The translations under genes and the position numbers were made by a program. Positions 9,801 through 17,946 of a stretch of 64,000 nucleotides of DNA are shown one piece after another (positions within the stretch are counted from its first letter, which is position 1; each line of letters opens with the position of its first letter). The notes below the pieces were generated by a model. It saw nothing but the letters and a program-made list of their open reading frames with translations, was not told the DNA's origin and searched no databases. The stretch is from Sporosarcina ureae (GTDB taxonomy: Bacteria; Bacillota; Bacilli; Bacillales_A; Planococcaceae). The DNA lies in contig NZ_CP015109.1 in NCBI RefSeq assembly GCF_002082015.1, positions 2,075,001 to 2,139,000 on the forward strand, in the 5' to 3' direction.

Positions 9801-12800
9801 AAATGCTACAAATAATGTAGAAGTGAACTATATAAGTACTGAAGGATCGAATGCTTCTGATAGTTCTCCAATAAAAAATTTCACGTATGGAAACTCGGGA
9901 TTAACGACTAAGGTTCCATTCGTTGCCATTAAAATTGATGGAGTAACTGGTTTGCCAATGGCAGACGTTACATTTACTCTATTCAGTGAGTACAGACCAG
10001 GAAAAGCACTAACATCCGCGAAAACAGATGCGAATGGAGTATTTGACTTGGGGATGAACTTAACTGAGGGGAAATATACTTTAAAAGAAACTACAGTAGA
10101 TGGTTATGATAATCCTGGAGATATACACTTCACTTTACATCGCGATTCTGTCCAAAAAAGTGGAACATACGCAGGAAAACAAATTGTAAACATTGAAAAC
10201 TTCCCAACAGGCTACGAAGACAAGATATGTAAAGAATTTGTTCTAACAGCAAAAGATGTAGACGGAATCCCAGTTGCGAATAAAGAACTTACATTAACAA
10301 ACAAAGCAACAGGCCAAGTCTCAAAAATCACAACAGGTACGGACGGATCAGTTAAGATTCCTTCCAGTGGAAACACTAAGATCAATGCAGGGATGTATAC
10401 TGTAACTACTGCAGACAATACCGTGTTAAAAGATGTCGAAATAAATTACACGGAAGATTGCGCAGCATCTGTACAGCCAGCTCCAACATGTGATGCGTTT
10501 ACGATTACAGTGCAAGATAAAGATCTAACTGCACGTCCAAACGTTTCTGTAACATTAAAACATACAACAGACGATTCAGTAGACCTGATTACTACAAAAA
10601 CTACCGATGCCGGTAAAATTAAATTACCTTCAAAAACAACTACAGCAGGTACTTATACTGTGTACGAAGGTAAAATACTTCTCGGTCAGGTGAACGTCAC
10701 ATATAAGAGTGATTGTATCGCATCCGTAGGCGAAAAAGCACAATGTGAAAACTTCACGTTAACGGTGATAGATGCAGACGGAAAGCAGCTTGTTAATAAT
10801 GTTACTATAAAGAAAGCTGATAGCACTGATAAAGCGATAGTAGGTACAACAACTGCTGAAAACACACTATCTTTTGAGGCGCTTGCACCAGGTAAGTATG
10901 ATGTATATGAAGGTACTGAAAAATTAGGTAGTTTCACAGTGAATGATGAATGTGAATTTGTATTTAAGCAGGAGTTAAAATGCGAAGAATTCACAATTGT
11001 AATAGAAGATATAAAAGGTGAAATACGACCAAATCTAACTGTGAAATTAACACATAAAATGGATGGCACTGTAATTGAAAAAACTACTAATGCTGCAGGT
11101 AAGATTGAATTACCTTCAACGACTACAGCAGGAAATTACACTGTGTATGAAGGTAAAGTATTCCTTGGGGAAGTAAATGTCACGTATAAAGATGTTTCTT
11201 GTCAGGATGTAGTAGGCGAACTATCTAAATGTGAAACATTCACGTTGACAGTAAGAAATGCGGATGGAGAATTACGTGAGGCAGGCGTCGACATGAAGAT
11301 TACAAAAAAAGATGAGACTGCTGAATTCAAAACGATCAAAACAACTACTGGAGGTATAGTTTCTATTCCGGATCTTCCACCAGGAGAGTATGACGCTTAT
11401 GAAAATGGTGAAAAGATTGGTAGTTTTTCATCGAATGATGATTGTGCAACTGAATTAGAATTAATATTAACATGTACGAACTTTACGATTATCATTGAAG
11501 ATCAAGAGGGTGCAATTCGTCCGAATGTTACTGTAACTATGAAGTATAAAGATGATAGTGCAGTAAATACAATGACTGCCAAATCAAATAAGGATGGAAA
11601 AATCGTATTAAGCATAGATACTAAACCAGGTATTTATAAAGTTTATGAAGAAAAACAATACGTAGGCGATGTAAAAGTCACATATTTAACTGATTGTGAA
11701 GCTTCAGTAGGCAAAATGGCAACGTGCGAAACATTTACGTTAGCAGTAAAAGATGTTGACGGAAAGTTATTTCCAACTGGAACGGAAATTACTATTAAAG
11801 AAAAAGGTAGTACAGATACATTTAAAAAAGGAATAATGGATGCGGATGGAAATGTTTCACTTCCAAATCTTCCACGTGGAAATTATGTTGCATATGTTGG
11901 AGAAGAGGAACTTGGTAATTTTACATCTGATGCTGATTGTATTGCGACAGTTCAACCACTACCAACATGCACAGACATCACAATTACTATTAAGGATCAG
12001 GATGGAAAACCTCGTGCTGGTACGATGATATCAGTGAAGAAGGAAAAGAAGAATGTTCCCTTCTATACATCCAAAACAAATGCTCAAGGTGAAATGAAGG
12101 TTCCGCTAACTGATATTCAAAATGCTGGCGGTCTGGGTAAATACTTTGTTTATGAAGGCGATTTGTTTATTACAGAAATTGAAATAAGTTATAAAGACTG
12201 TATAGCAGAAGTTTCAGCAGCTCCAATATGTGAAGACTTCACGTTAACAGTTAATACTTTAGGCGGAAGTGCACGTCCAAATATTGATGTTGTAGTGAAA
12301 GATTCAACAGGTAAGAATGAAATTGCAAAAGGAACCACTGATACAAATGGTCAAATTAAAATTCAAGGGAAATTAGGAAAAGGTACGTATCATGTATACG
12401 AAAATAACACGTATATTAATTCATTCACAGTGACAGATACATGCTCTGCAACTGTTCAACCGGTGCTACCAACTCCAACGCCAACTGTCTGTACAGACTT
12501 TAAGCTAACTGTAATACAAGATGGAGATAAAGTCGGTGAAGGTGTGGAAGTGGTATTGAAGAATGGAGATATAGTAGTTGCTAAAGGAACAACAACTATT
12601 ACAGGAGAAGTCACAATTCCCAAGTCAAAACTTTCACATGGGGAATATGATGTCTATGTAAATGGTAAGAAGATTGAGGGTGAAAAAGTTAAAGTAACGG
12701 ATACATGTCACGACACGATTACCATCCCATCCATCCCGGCTTGTGAGAACTTCACCTTAATGATCAATGAAAACAATAAACCGATCGCAAAAGGTAAAGA

Positions 12801-13944
12801 AGTTATCTTGAAGTCAGGAATAAAGGAAATCACAAAAGGTAAAACAGACATAACAGGAAAAGTAGTATTCCCAACCAATGTTAAGCACGGGGAGTATGAT
12901 GTAATTATTGAGGGTAAAAAGATTGGAACGGTTACGGTGGAAGAAACGTGCGAAAGCACAACTTCATATGCTCCTGTATGTGAAGACTTTACTGCAATCG
13001 TAACAAAAGACAGTAAACCAGTAAAAGATAAAGAAATCATCTTGAAAAAAGGCGACAAGGAAGTAACAAAAGGCAAGACGGATAAAAAAGGCAAAGTAAC
13101 ATTCCCAGGTAAAGTACCGACAGGAGATTACGATGTCTATGTAGAAGATGAAAAATCAGGAAATATTAAGATTGAAAATCCTTGTGAAGAAGGAACAATT
13201 GTATTGGCTCCAACTTGTGAGGACTTTACACTCACAGTGTATGAAGACGGTAAACTAGTAGGCCCGGGCAAACAGATCACGTTGAAACAAGGTAAGACAG
13301 TTAAAGCGGTGGGTACTACAAATGCACAAGGTGTAATTGTGTTTGATATTACAAAATTACCTAAAGGTGAGTATGATGCATATCATCAAGATGTAAAAGT
13401 AGGAAAAGTGAACGTTACGAATACATGTGAAGAGACGTTAACTTTATTGACTGCGCCTGTGTGTAATGAGATTACTGTTACAATAACGGAAAATGGCAAG
13501 CCAGTAGCAGCAGGTAAGGAAGTTGTCCTGAATCAAGAAGGCAAAGAAAAAGCAAAAGGGATAACAACTACGGATGGTAAAGTAGTATTCCCCGGGAAAT
13601 TACCGAATGGAAACTACGATATATTTGTAGACGGCAAGCTAATAAGTAAATTGACACTCACAGATTCTTGTGAAATTTATATTGAAATAGAAAGTGCTTC
13701 AGGCAAGCCAGGTACACCAGTTGTACCAACAGTTCCAAATAAGCCAAGTACTCCGAACACGCCAAATGGCACTGTTAGTAGTATGGGTCCAATCAGCAGT
13801 ATTACTGGAAGTGGAAACACGAACGCTTCTTCAGGTAGTAATTTACCTCAGACAGGTGAAGCGTATCCAGTCATTCCGATTGCACTAGGAATTTTGCTAA
13901 TTGTAGGCGGTGCATGGGTTTTACGCAGAAAGAAGCATGCGTAA
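6808..13944 (+). CDS. Giant LPXTG-anchored adhesin with collagen-binding-like and cysteine-bracketed repeat domains
   Basis: 2378 residues starting at TTG 6808 (GAGAAGAGG upstream). Order: signal peptide about 1-31; acidic Pro/Glu-rich stalk to about 185; an Ig-like adhesin domain about 190-325; five collagen-binding-like modules starting near 328, 467, 608, 741 and 883, each with an EW or IKW strand and an FxD/IxDT motif; a SpaA/Cna-B-type module about 1036-1130; 14 tandem modules of about 80 residues from about 1140 to 2286, each opening with Cys-x-x-F/I-T and closing with another Cys; a Pro/Ser/Thr linker; LPQTG at 2346-2350, hydrophobic segment and RRKKHA tail. I see no cysteine before about residue 1140. 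Likely a long cell-wall-bound adhesin whose repeats hold the N-terminal binding head away from the cell. Confidence 0.9.
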   Translation: MKKQIHIFMLTLLILGQAILGPIDASMASAESFPQPTSSDVRNEMQQKEEKRNSAQADEGKVEFPEQDPGKVEVVKPEESKEPVKPNSETEGSKDSEEKPEKPSVNPGENLEGNPVVKPESNPGIKPEVKPEEKPESPSADDSEPDAVVDEDVMEEEKDLEDTDLDEELIEEKLEEVEIETLAAGELPASVITGTKFKINGTLISGTGPFAVKNGDNATLQFNLELAAGHTYGPGSTLKYTLPEVFKGITFSLGTNFGGLGEITKSGREITITFNDSIIDEHGVGTALENAKFTIGATLKSVDNETNQKVELPGKQIIELNFAPVNGNSITKESGIAKPSATNSEFIEWEVIVNTDLKANGTVAFKDTLTTNTGSGHIYDQTSVVITELSMKADGSYTESATGLTPTFDGANKVMSLNLDGTKAYKIKYKTIPEDPGNNESVQYQNNAEYGNAKSGTKSATVTYGTPLKKSVSKRPSGSDLATEWKIDYNFNNRTISKNDAVLKDTWTTSGGAGSGKQVLSDFNVYKADGTTPVAANVYTKTDNGDGQGFTLQFNQEVTTPYVIKYKTTPSDIFAAQDFKVTNTVKREDIKIGDKTASQSYTKKSFVLNKTANSIDYEAKTIKWSLTANQANYSLDANSVFEDEFTNSNMTLQEDTLKVTVGGASLTKGTDYTVTDISKNGFKVTLLKAVDKEIKISYTTDYDIRDIGTNTRTFKNDVVLKDSGLPKDPSDSAEVSIKSEQKANGKKEGKYNYATQEFEWEVEVNFNYNKFTNAIFEDVLPDTQEVTDIQVYSGTLNSAGNFQQGTALSVTNIANEPNKITLDLGAITTPHKVVYKTKDKDGVYPVTRGNITITNQAKLTQDGNPDLTSSWTKTVRVNYTDKLINKTGVQVGGTAGIKWNFEFNYAQSNLQKVVITDTVGASDGSPDQIIDPDSFKVYEVALTGSGSKPSIGKTELKSGYTLNIDNKTGKFTLTLPDGNKAYYVEYETTYFGPSGANSNATNNVEVNYISTEGSNASDSSPIKNFTYGNSGLTTKVPFVAIKIDGVTGLPMADVTFTLFSEYRPGKALTSAKTDANGVFDLGMNLTEGKYTLKETTVDGYDNPGDIHFTLHRDSVQKSGTYAGKQIVNIENFPTGYEDKICKEFVLTAKDVDGIPVANKELTLTNKATGQVSKITTGTDGSVKIPSSGNTKINAGMYTVTTADNTVLKDVEINYTEDCAASVQPAPTCDAFTITVQDKDLTARPNVSVTLKHTTDDSVDLITTKTTDAGKIKLPSKTTTAGTYTVYEGKILLGQVNVTYKSDCIASVGEKAQCENFTLTVIDADGKQLVNNVTIKKADSTDKAIVGTTTAENTLSFEALAPGKYDVYEGTEKLGSFTVNDECEFVFKQELKCEEFTIVIEDIKGEIRPNLTVKLTHKMDGTVIEKTTNAAGKIELPSTTTAGNYTVYEGKVFLGEVNVTYKDVSCQDVVGELSKCETFTLTVRNADGELREAGVDMKITKKDETAEFKTIKTTTGGIVSIPDLPPGEYDAYENGEKIGSFSSNDDCATELELILTCTNFTIIIEDQEGAIRPNVTVTMKYKDDSAVNTMTAKSNKDGKIVLSIDTKPGIYKVYEEKQYVGDVKVTYLTDCEASVGKMATCETFTLAVKDVDGKLFPTGTEITIKEKGSTDTFKKGIMDADGNVSLPNLPRGNYVAYVGEEELGNFTSDADCIATVQPLPTCTDITITIKDQDGKPRAGTMISVKKEKKNVPFYTSKTNAQGEMKVPLTDIQNAGGLGKYFVYEGDLFITEIEISYKDCIAEVSAAPICEDFTLTVNTLGGSARPNIDVVVKDSTGKNEIAKGTTDTNGQIKIQGKLGKGTYHVYENNTYINSFTVTDTCSATVQPVLPTPTPTVCTDFKLTVIQDGDKVGEGVEVVLKNGDIVVAKGTTTITGEVTIPKSKLSHGEYDVYVNGKKIEGEKVKVTDTCHDTITIPSIPACENFTLMINENNKPIAKGKEVILKSGIKEITKGKTDITGKVVFPTNVKHGEYDVIIEGKKIGTVTVEETCESTTSYAPVCEDFTAIVTKDSKPVKDKEIILKKGDKEVTKGKTDKKGKVTFPGKVPTGDYDVYVEDEKSGNIKIENPCEEGTIVLAPTCEDFTLTVYEDGKLVGPGKQITLKQGKTVKAVGTTNAQGVIVFDITKLPKGEYDAYHQDVKVGKVNVTNTCEETLTLLTAPVCNEITVTITENGKPVAAGKEVVLNQEGKEKAKGITTTDGKVVFPGKLPNGNYDIFVDGKLISKLTLTDSCEIYIEIESASGKPGTPVVPTVPNKPSTPNTPNGTVSSMGPISSITGSGNTNASSGSNLPQTGEAYPVIPIALGILLIVGGAWVLRRKKHA
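10219..13670 (+). repeat. 14 tandem cysteine-bracketed modules inside the adhesin
   Basis: Protein repeats of about 80 residues (about 245 bp), diverged at DNA level. In the first eight, two types alternate: one with a D-x-D-G opening and one with a G-x-(I/A)RPN-type opening, as if a two-module unit had been duplicated. The last five (10-14) are more alike, with a short 'G-K-x-V' opening and a (D/N)GEYDVY-type closing. Each has two cysteines, one per end. Confidence 0.8.
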
Positions 13945-13955
13945 AAAATAGTAGC

Positions 13956-13997
13956 AACATAAAGGTCGGTCTCTTATGAGGCTGACCGTTTTATGTT
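13956..13997 (+). terminator. Strong terminator after the adhesin gene
   Basis: Long hairpin with arms AACATAAAGGTC / GACCGTTTTATGTT flanking an inner GTCTC-TTATG-AGGC; the right arm carries the T run. Confidence 0.8.
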
Positions 13998-13999
13998 AA

Positions 14000-14033
14000 G
14001 TTTAAGAGTTTTATAAGAGTTTAAAAGTATACT
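14000..14033 (+). promoter_or_regulatory. CiaR-like direct-repeat promoter, copy 2
   Basis: TTTAAG (14001-14006), 5 nt, TATAAG (14012-14017), 10 nt, TATACT (14028-14033). Shared core with copy 1 is GTTTAAGAGTTTTRTAAGAG and both have the same 28-nt distance from the core start to the -10. Drives the GGDEF gene. Confidence 0.65.
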
Positions 14034-14073
14034 ATATAAAAGAGTGATATTATCTTATAAAGGGGAGAACCAT

Positions 14074-14721
14074 ATGGCTTCTTCAAATTTCATATATGAT
14101 TTAGATAAAGAAGGATATCCTTCAGGTAAATTTAAGAATATGTCAAATGGGTTTTACCAAGTACCCATTGCAAGTTTTGACGGAACCTCAAAAGGATATA
14201 GTCGGGATGTAGAAAAAGAAATGCTTTATTGGCGAAAACTTGCTTGTCAAGATGATTTGACGAAATTGCCAAACCGGAGAGCATTCTACTTCATTATTGA
14301 ATCCTATCTTCAAAAAGTAGAGCATCGATCAGAAAAGGTCGTGTTTTTTTATATAGATATTAATCAATTTAAGTTGATTAATGATACGTACGGACATAGT
14401 GGAGCGGATGAAATATTGAGGGAACTAGGCAGCCGATTGCAGACATTGTCTCTTACGAAAGAAGTTTTTCATTTTAGTGGAGACGAGTTTGTCATCATCT
14501 ATCGTTATCAAGATAATTTTCAATCAAGACTTAGTGAAATCCAATCCATTTGTGATAAACCATTTAAATTGGCTAATGAAGAGATAGATATACGTATTAG
14601 TATTGGAGCAAGCTTATATCCAACGCACAGTACAGATGTTGCTACATTGCTTCAATACGCTGATTCAGCTATGTATGTGGCAAAACGAAGTAAAAGTAAT
14701 ACATTTTGTTTGTATCACTAA
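14074..14721 (+). CDS. GGDEF-domain protein, probable diguanylate cyclase
   Basis: 215 residues from ATG 14074 (GGGGAGA upstream; a GTG at 14044 lacks a site). There is no membrane span and no recognisable sensory domain: about 55 residues precede the GGDEF domain. The domain has DDLTKLPNRR, FYIDINQFKLIND for metal binding, and the active-site loop SGDEF (135-139) instead of GGDEF; serine at the first position occurs in some active enzymes. The RxxD inhibitory site five residues upstream is absent, so product feedback is not expected. It would make cyclic di-GMP in the cytoplasm. The promoter shared with the sortase/adhesin unit ties it to surface adhesion. Confidence 0.88.
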   Translation: MASSNFIYDLDKEGYPSGKFKNMSNGFYQVPIASFDGTSKGYSRDVEKEMLYWRKLACQDDLTKLPNRRAFYFIIESYLQKVEHRSEKVVFFYIDINQFKLINDTYGHSGADEILRELGSRLQTLSLTKEVFHFSGDEFVIIYRYQDNFQSRLSEIQSICDKPFKLANEEIDIRISIGASLYPTHSTDVATLLQYADSAMYVAKRSKSNTFCLYH

Positions 14722-14851
14722 GTATATGTTAAAATCTTTTGAAAGGTATATTACTGTGTATATGTACAAATTAGGGTGTGCTATGAAGAAACTGACGAGC
14801 TATATTACAAAGTAACTTAGACAGTACTACAGAAACTAGGAGGACAATCCA

Positions 14852-14896
14852 TTGCATAAAATGAAAAAAGTCATCATATGGAGAGCGTGTGAATAA
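14852..14896 (+). CDS. Possible 14-residue leader peptide coupled to the hybrid kinase
   Basis: A strong AGGAGG at 14838-14843 has no long reading frame at the right distance. It fits TTG 14852 (or ATG 14861) of a short frame ending at TAA 14894-14896. That frame overlaps by 8 nt the GTG start of the kinase, which itself has only a weak GGAGAG site. Translational coupling is possible; it may also be chance. Confidence 0.3.
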   Translation: MHKMKKVIIWRACE

Positions 14897-17800
14897 AAAG
14901 TTTTGGCTGATTGTTCCTTTTTTTATCGTGATTTTAATTGCTTTTCGATTAATCTGGATCGATTCTAACCAAAGGACTTACACAGTCACGGCTGAAAATG
15001 GAGTGATAGATCTACGGGGGATGGGTGATTTATCTGAGGATATATTGCTAAACGGAGAATGGCAGTTTTATGCGGAAGAGTTTATTACTCCAGGCGAAAG
15101 TTCCAAAAAGGTACCATCATTGATTCAAGTACCCGCTGATTGGCAAGAACAATTTTCAGGTAACACGTCCTACGGTTATGGAACATATCGTTTGAAGATT
15201 TATTTAGATCGAGATGATACGAATATCTATCGATTGTATGCGAAGGACATCGTGTCTGCTTCACGTTTTTTTGTGAATGGTGAAGAAAAAGTACAACTCG
15301 GAAAAACAGCAACGAATAGGAAGCAGGAAGAAGTCGACTATCGTCCCCAGACATTGCAGCTAGAAAGTAAAGCAGGAGAAATTGAACTTCTCATTCATGT
15401 ATCGAATTTCCATTCATTAAAGACAGGTGGTATCATACAGCCGATGAAGTTTGGAGAGTGGTCGGCTGCAGAGCGATCTGTATTTAAGGAATATGGCTGG
15501 CAACTTGCACTTATGTCTATTATATGTTTGCATAGCGTATATTCATTTCTAATTTATCTCCTGTTCTCACGGAGGAAGGAGATGTTATACCTCGCTTTGT
15601 CTTTTCTTTCTGTTGCCATCGCTATTGCCATAGCAGATGATAAGTTACTGTTGTATTTTTTCCCCGAAATTTCATTTGCAACTTGGTCAAAAATGAATAT
15701 ACTCGTCTATTCAGGTGCTGCTTATTTAGTAGTATTGTATACTAGAGCTTTAGTAGATACTGTAAAACATCCCTTCAGCAAGAAGGGACGCTATTATTTC
15801 CGAATTATAGGTATAGGATATGGGATATTTGTTATGTTGACGCTGTTGTCAGTAGAAATTGATGTACTATTTCTCTATGCGTTGATGATTTTAATCCCCT
15901 TGCCGACTCCATTTCTTATGTACCGGTTATCAAAACGCGAAAAGGAGAATTTTATCTTCTTTTTACTTGCAGCAATTAGTTTGATGTCCAGTACTATATG
16001 GGGGTTGTATAAGGCACAAGTAATGCCAGAATTACCATATTACCCGTTTGACATGCTAATTAGTATTATACTATTTGGATTGTTTTGGTTTAAACGATTT
16101 TTCATGGAAACAGAGAAAAGTCATAACCTAGCCGCTTCTCTACAAGAAGAAATTCAGCAAAAGGATGAGTTTCTGGCCAATACATCGCATGAATTACGGA
16201 ATCCTCTTCATGGCATCTTGAATATTACGCAGACAATCTATGATAGTGAACAGGACAAATTGTCGCATGAAACAAAGCGTAATCTGGAAACGCTTCTATC
16301 TGTTGGTCGACAGATGACGATAATTTTGAATGATTTGCTAGATAGAGAGCACTTGAAAGATGACAAGTTCCGACTGAACCAGCAAAATATAAAAATCTTA
16401 CCGGTTCTGATCAATGTCTTTGATACACTTACGTTTATGAAAGAGGGTAAATCTGTATTACTTGAACACTCAATTCCGGTTCAATTTCCTAACATCAAGG
16501 CGGATGAAAACCGAATATATCAAATTCTACTTAATTTAGTTCATAATGCAATCAAGTTTTCAACTGAGGGAACTGTTCATGTTTCAGCTGAAGTGCAGAA
16601 TAAAATGGCCGTTATTCGGGTCTCCGATGAAGGTATTGGGATGTCTCCAGAGGATGCAAATATAATATTCAAACCTTATAAGCAGGCGGAATCTGGCATT
16701 GCTTCCACGGGTGGAGGGGGATTGGGGCTAGGACTAAGTATTTGTAAACAATTGATTGAGATGCATGGAGGAGAGATAAGAGTAGAAACGAAAGAGGAGA
16801 AGGGTTCTACTTTCACATTTACACTACCTCTTTCAGAAGATCAACAACAAAAGGACAATATTCCTGTTCCAGATATGGTTCAACAAAAATTAGAACTTAC
16901 AGATTCAGTATCAAGTCCAGCAAATAATGCTACCGAACGTATTTTAGTCGTTGACGATGATCCAATGAATCTTCAAATTATTAAGCAGATGTTAAAAGCG
17001 GACGGATATTTAGTTGTAACGTGTACCTCTGCAAAAGAAGCGCTCAAAGCGATTGAACGGGATCGTTGGAGTCTAGTGATATCGGATGTTATGATGCCTT
17101 ACATGTCGGGTTACGAGCTAACACGTGAGTTACGTAAAGGATTTTTAATGGCGGAGCTCCCCATTCTATTGTTAACTGCTCGGACCCAGCAAATAGATAT
17201 TCAAATGGGATTTGAAGCAGGAGCTAATGATTATGTTAGGAAGCCAGTAGAGAAGATTGAATTGATCATGCGTGTACGGGCGTTGACGAATCTAAATCAG
17301 ACGATTGCTGAGCGGATACAAATGGAAGCGGCATGGTTACAGGCACAAATACATCCCCACTTCCTATTCAATACACTCAATACAATTAGTGCACTTGGCG
17401 AGATTGATCCGGAAAAAATGGTGAAGTTATTAGATAAATTTGGCACCTATTTGGAGCAAAGTTTTACAATTCAAAATCTCGCATCGACTGTCTCGCTAGA
17501 GAAAGAACTTGAACTAGTAGAAGCATATATATATATTGAGAAGCAACGTTACGGAGACCGTTTGCAAGTTGAGATGGATATTGCGCCAGTCCAAGTTGAA
17601 GTGCCACCCCTATCCATCCAAACACTAGTGGAAAATGCGGTAGAACATGGTGTTCTGAAGCGACCCGAAGGTGGTACGGTGTGGATTAAAGTATCGGAAC
17701 GTGACGATGCGGTAGATATATCGATTTCTGATAACGGATTGGGAATGGAACAAGACTTGGTGACGCTTCTGCAAGATGATACAAATATGCAAGCGGGTGT

Positions 17801-17909
17801 GGGCTTACCAAATACGCATAAACGGCTTCGCCAGTTAGGATATTCAGGATTAACCATTGATAGTATACCAAATATTGGGACGGTCATCCAATTCTCTATA
17901 AAAAGATAA
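14889..17909 (+). CDS. Hybrid sensor kinase: 7TM-DISM, HisKA-HATPase, REC, LytS-type kinase
   Basis: 1006 residues from GTG. Signal-anchor at 6-24; extracellular beta-sandwich (7TMR-DISMED2 type) about 55-190; seven membrane spans about 203-404; HisKA with H434 (NTSHELRNPLHG); HATPase about 535-650 (G boxes DEGIGMS, GLGLGLS); receiver with DDD 689-691 and D733; then a second kinase core of the LytS type with the IHPHFLFNTLN motif (H822/H824) and its own HATPase (VENAVEHG, DNGLGM). Two kinase cores with an internal receiver in one chain suggest internal phosphorelay with output by the last core. It converges with the REC-BTAD regulator, the likely partner. Confidence 0.88.
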   Translation: MNKKFWLIVPFFIVILIAFRLIWIDSNQRTYTVTAENGVIDLRGMGDLSEDILLNGEWQFYAEEFITPGESSKKVPSLIQVPADWQEQFSGNTSYGYGTYRLKIYLDRDDTNIYRLYAKDIVSASRFFVNGEEKVQLGKTATNRKQEEVDYRPQTLQLESKAGEIELLIHVSNFHSLKTGGIIQPMKFGEWSAAERSVFKEYGWQLALMSIICLHSVYSFLIYLLFSRRKEMLYLALSFLSVAIAIAIADDKLLLYFFPEISFATWSKMNILVYSGAAYLVVLYTRALVDTVKHPFSKKGRYYFRIIGIGYGIFVMLTLLSVEIDVLFLYALMILIPLPTPFLMYRLSKREKENFIFFLLAAISLMSSTIWGLYKAQVMPELPYYPFDMLISIILFGLFWFKRFFMETEKSHNLAASLQEEIQQKDEFLANTSHELRNPLHGILNITQTIYDSEQDKLSHETKRNLETLLSVGRQMTIILNDLLDREHLKDDKFRLNQQNIKILPVLINVFDTLTFMKEGKSVLLEHSIPVQFPNIKADENRIYQILLNLVHNAIKFSTEGTVHVSAEVQNKMAVIRVSDEGIGMSPEDANIIFKPYKQAESGIASTGGGGLGLGLSICKQLIEMHGGEIRVETKEEKGSTFTFTLPLSEDQQQKDNIPVPDMVQQKLELTDSVSSPANNATERILVVDDDPMNLQIIKQMLKADGYLVVTCTSAKEALKAIERDRWSLVISDVMMPYMSGYELTRELRKGFLMAELPILLLTARTQQIDIQMGFEAGANDYVRKPVEKIELIMRVRALTNLNQTIAERIQMEAAWLQAQIHPHFLFNTLNTISALGEIDPEKMVKLLDKFGTYLEQSFTIQNLASTVSLEKELELVEAYIYIEKQRYGDRLQVEMDIAPVQVEVPPLSIQTLVENAVEHGVLKRPEGGTVWIKVSERDDAVDISISDNGLGMEQDLVTLLQDDTNMQAGVGLPNTHKRLRQLGYSGLTIDSIPNIGTVIQFSIKR

Positions 17910-17945
17910 AAAAGGAAGAAAATCGTATGGATTTTCTTCCTTTTT
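17908..17945. terminator. Bidirectional terminator between converging genes
   Basis: Long stem AAAAGGAAGAAAATC / GATTTTCTTCCTTTT with a 4-6 nt loop; A and T runs on both sides serve both strands. Confidence 0.88.
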
Positions 17946-17946
17946 C

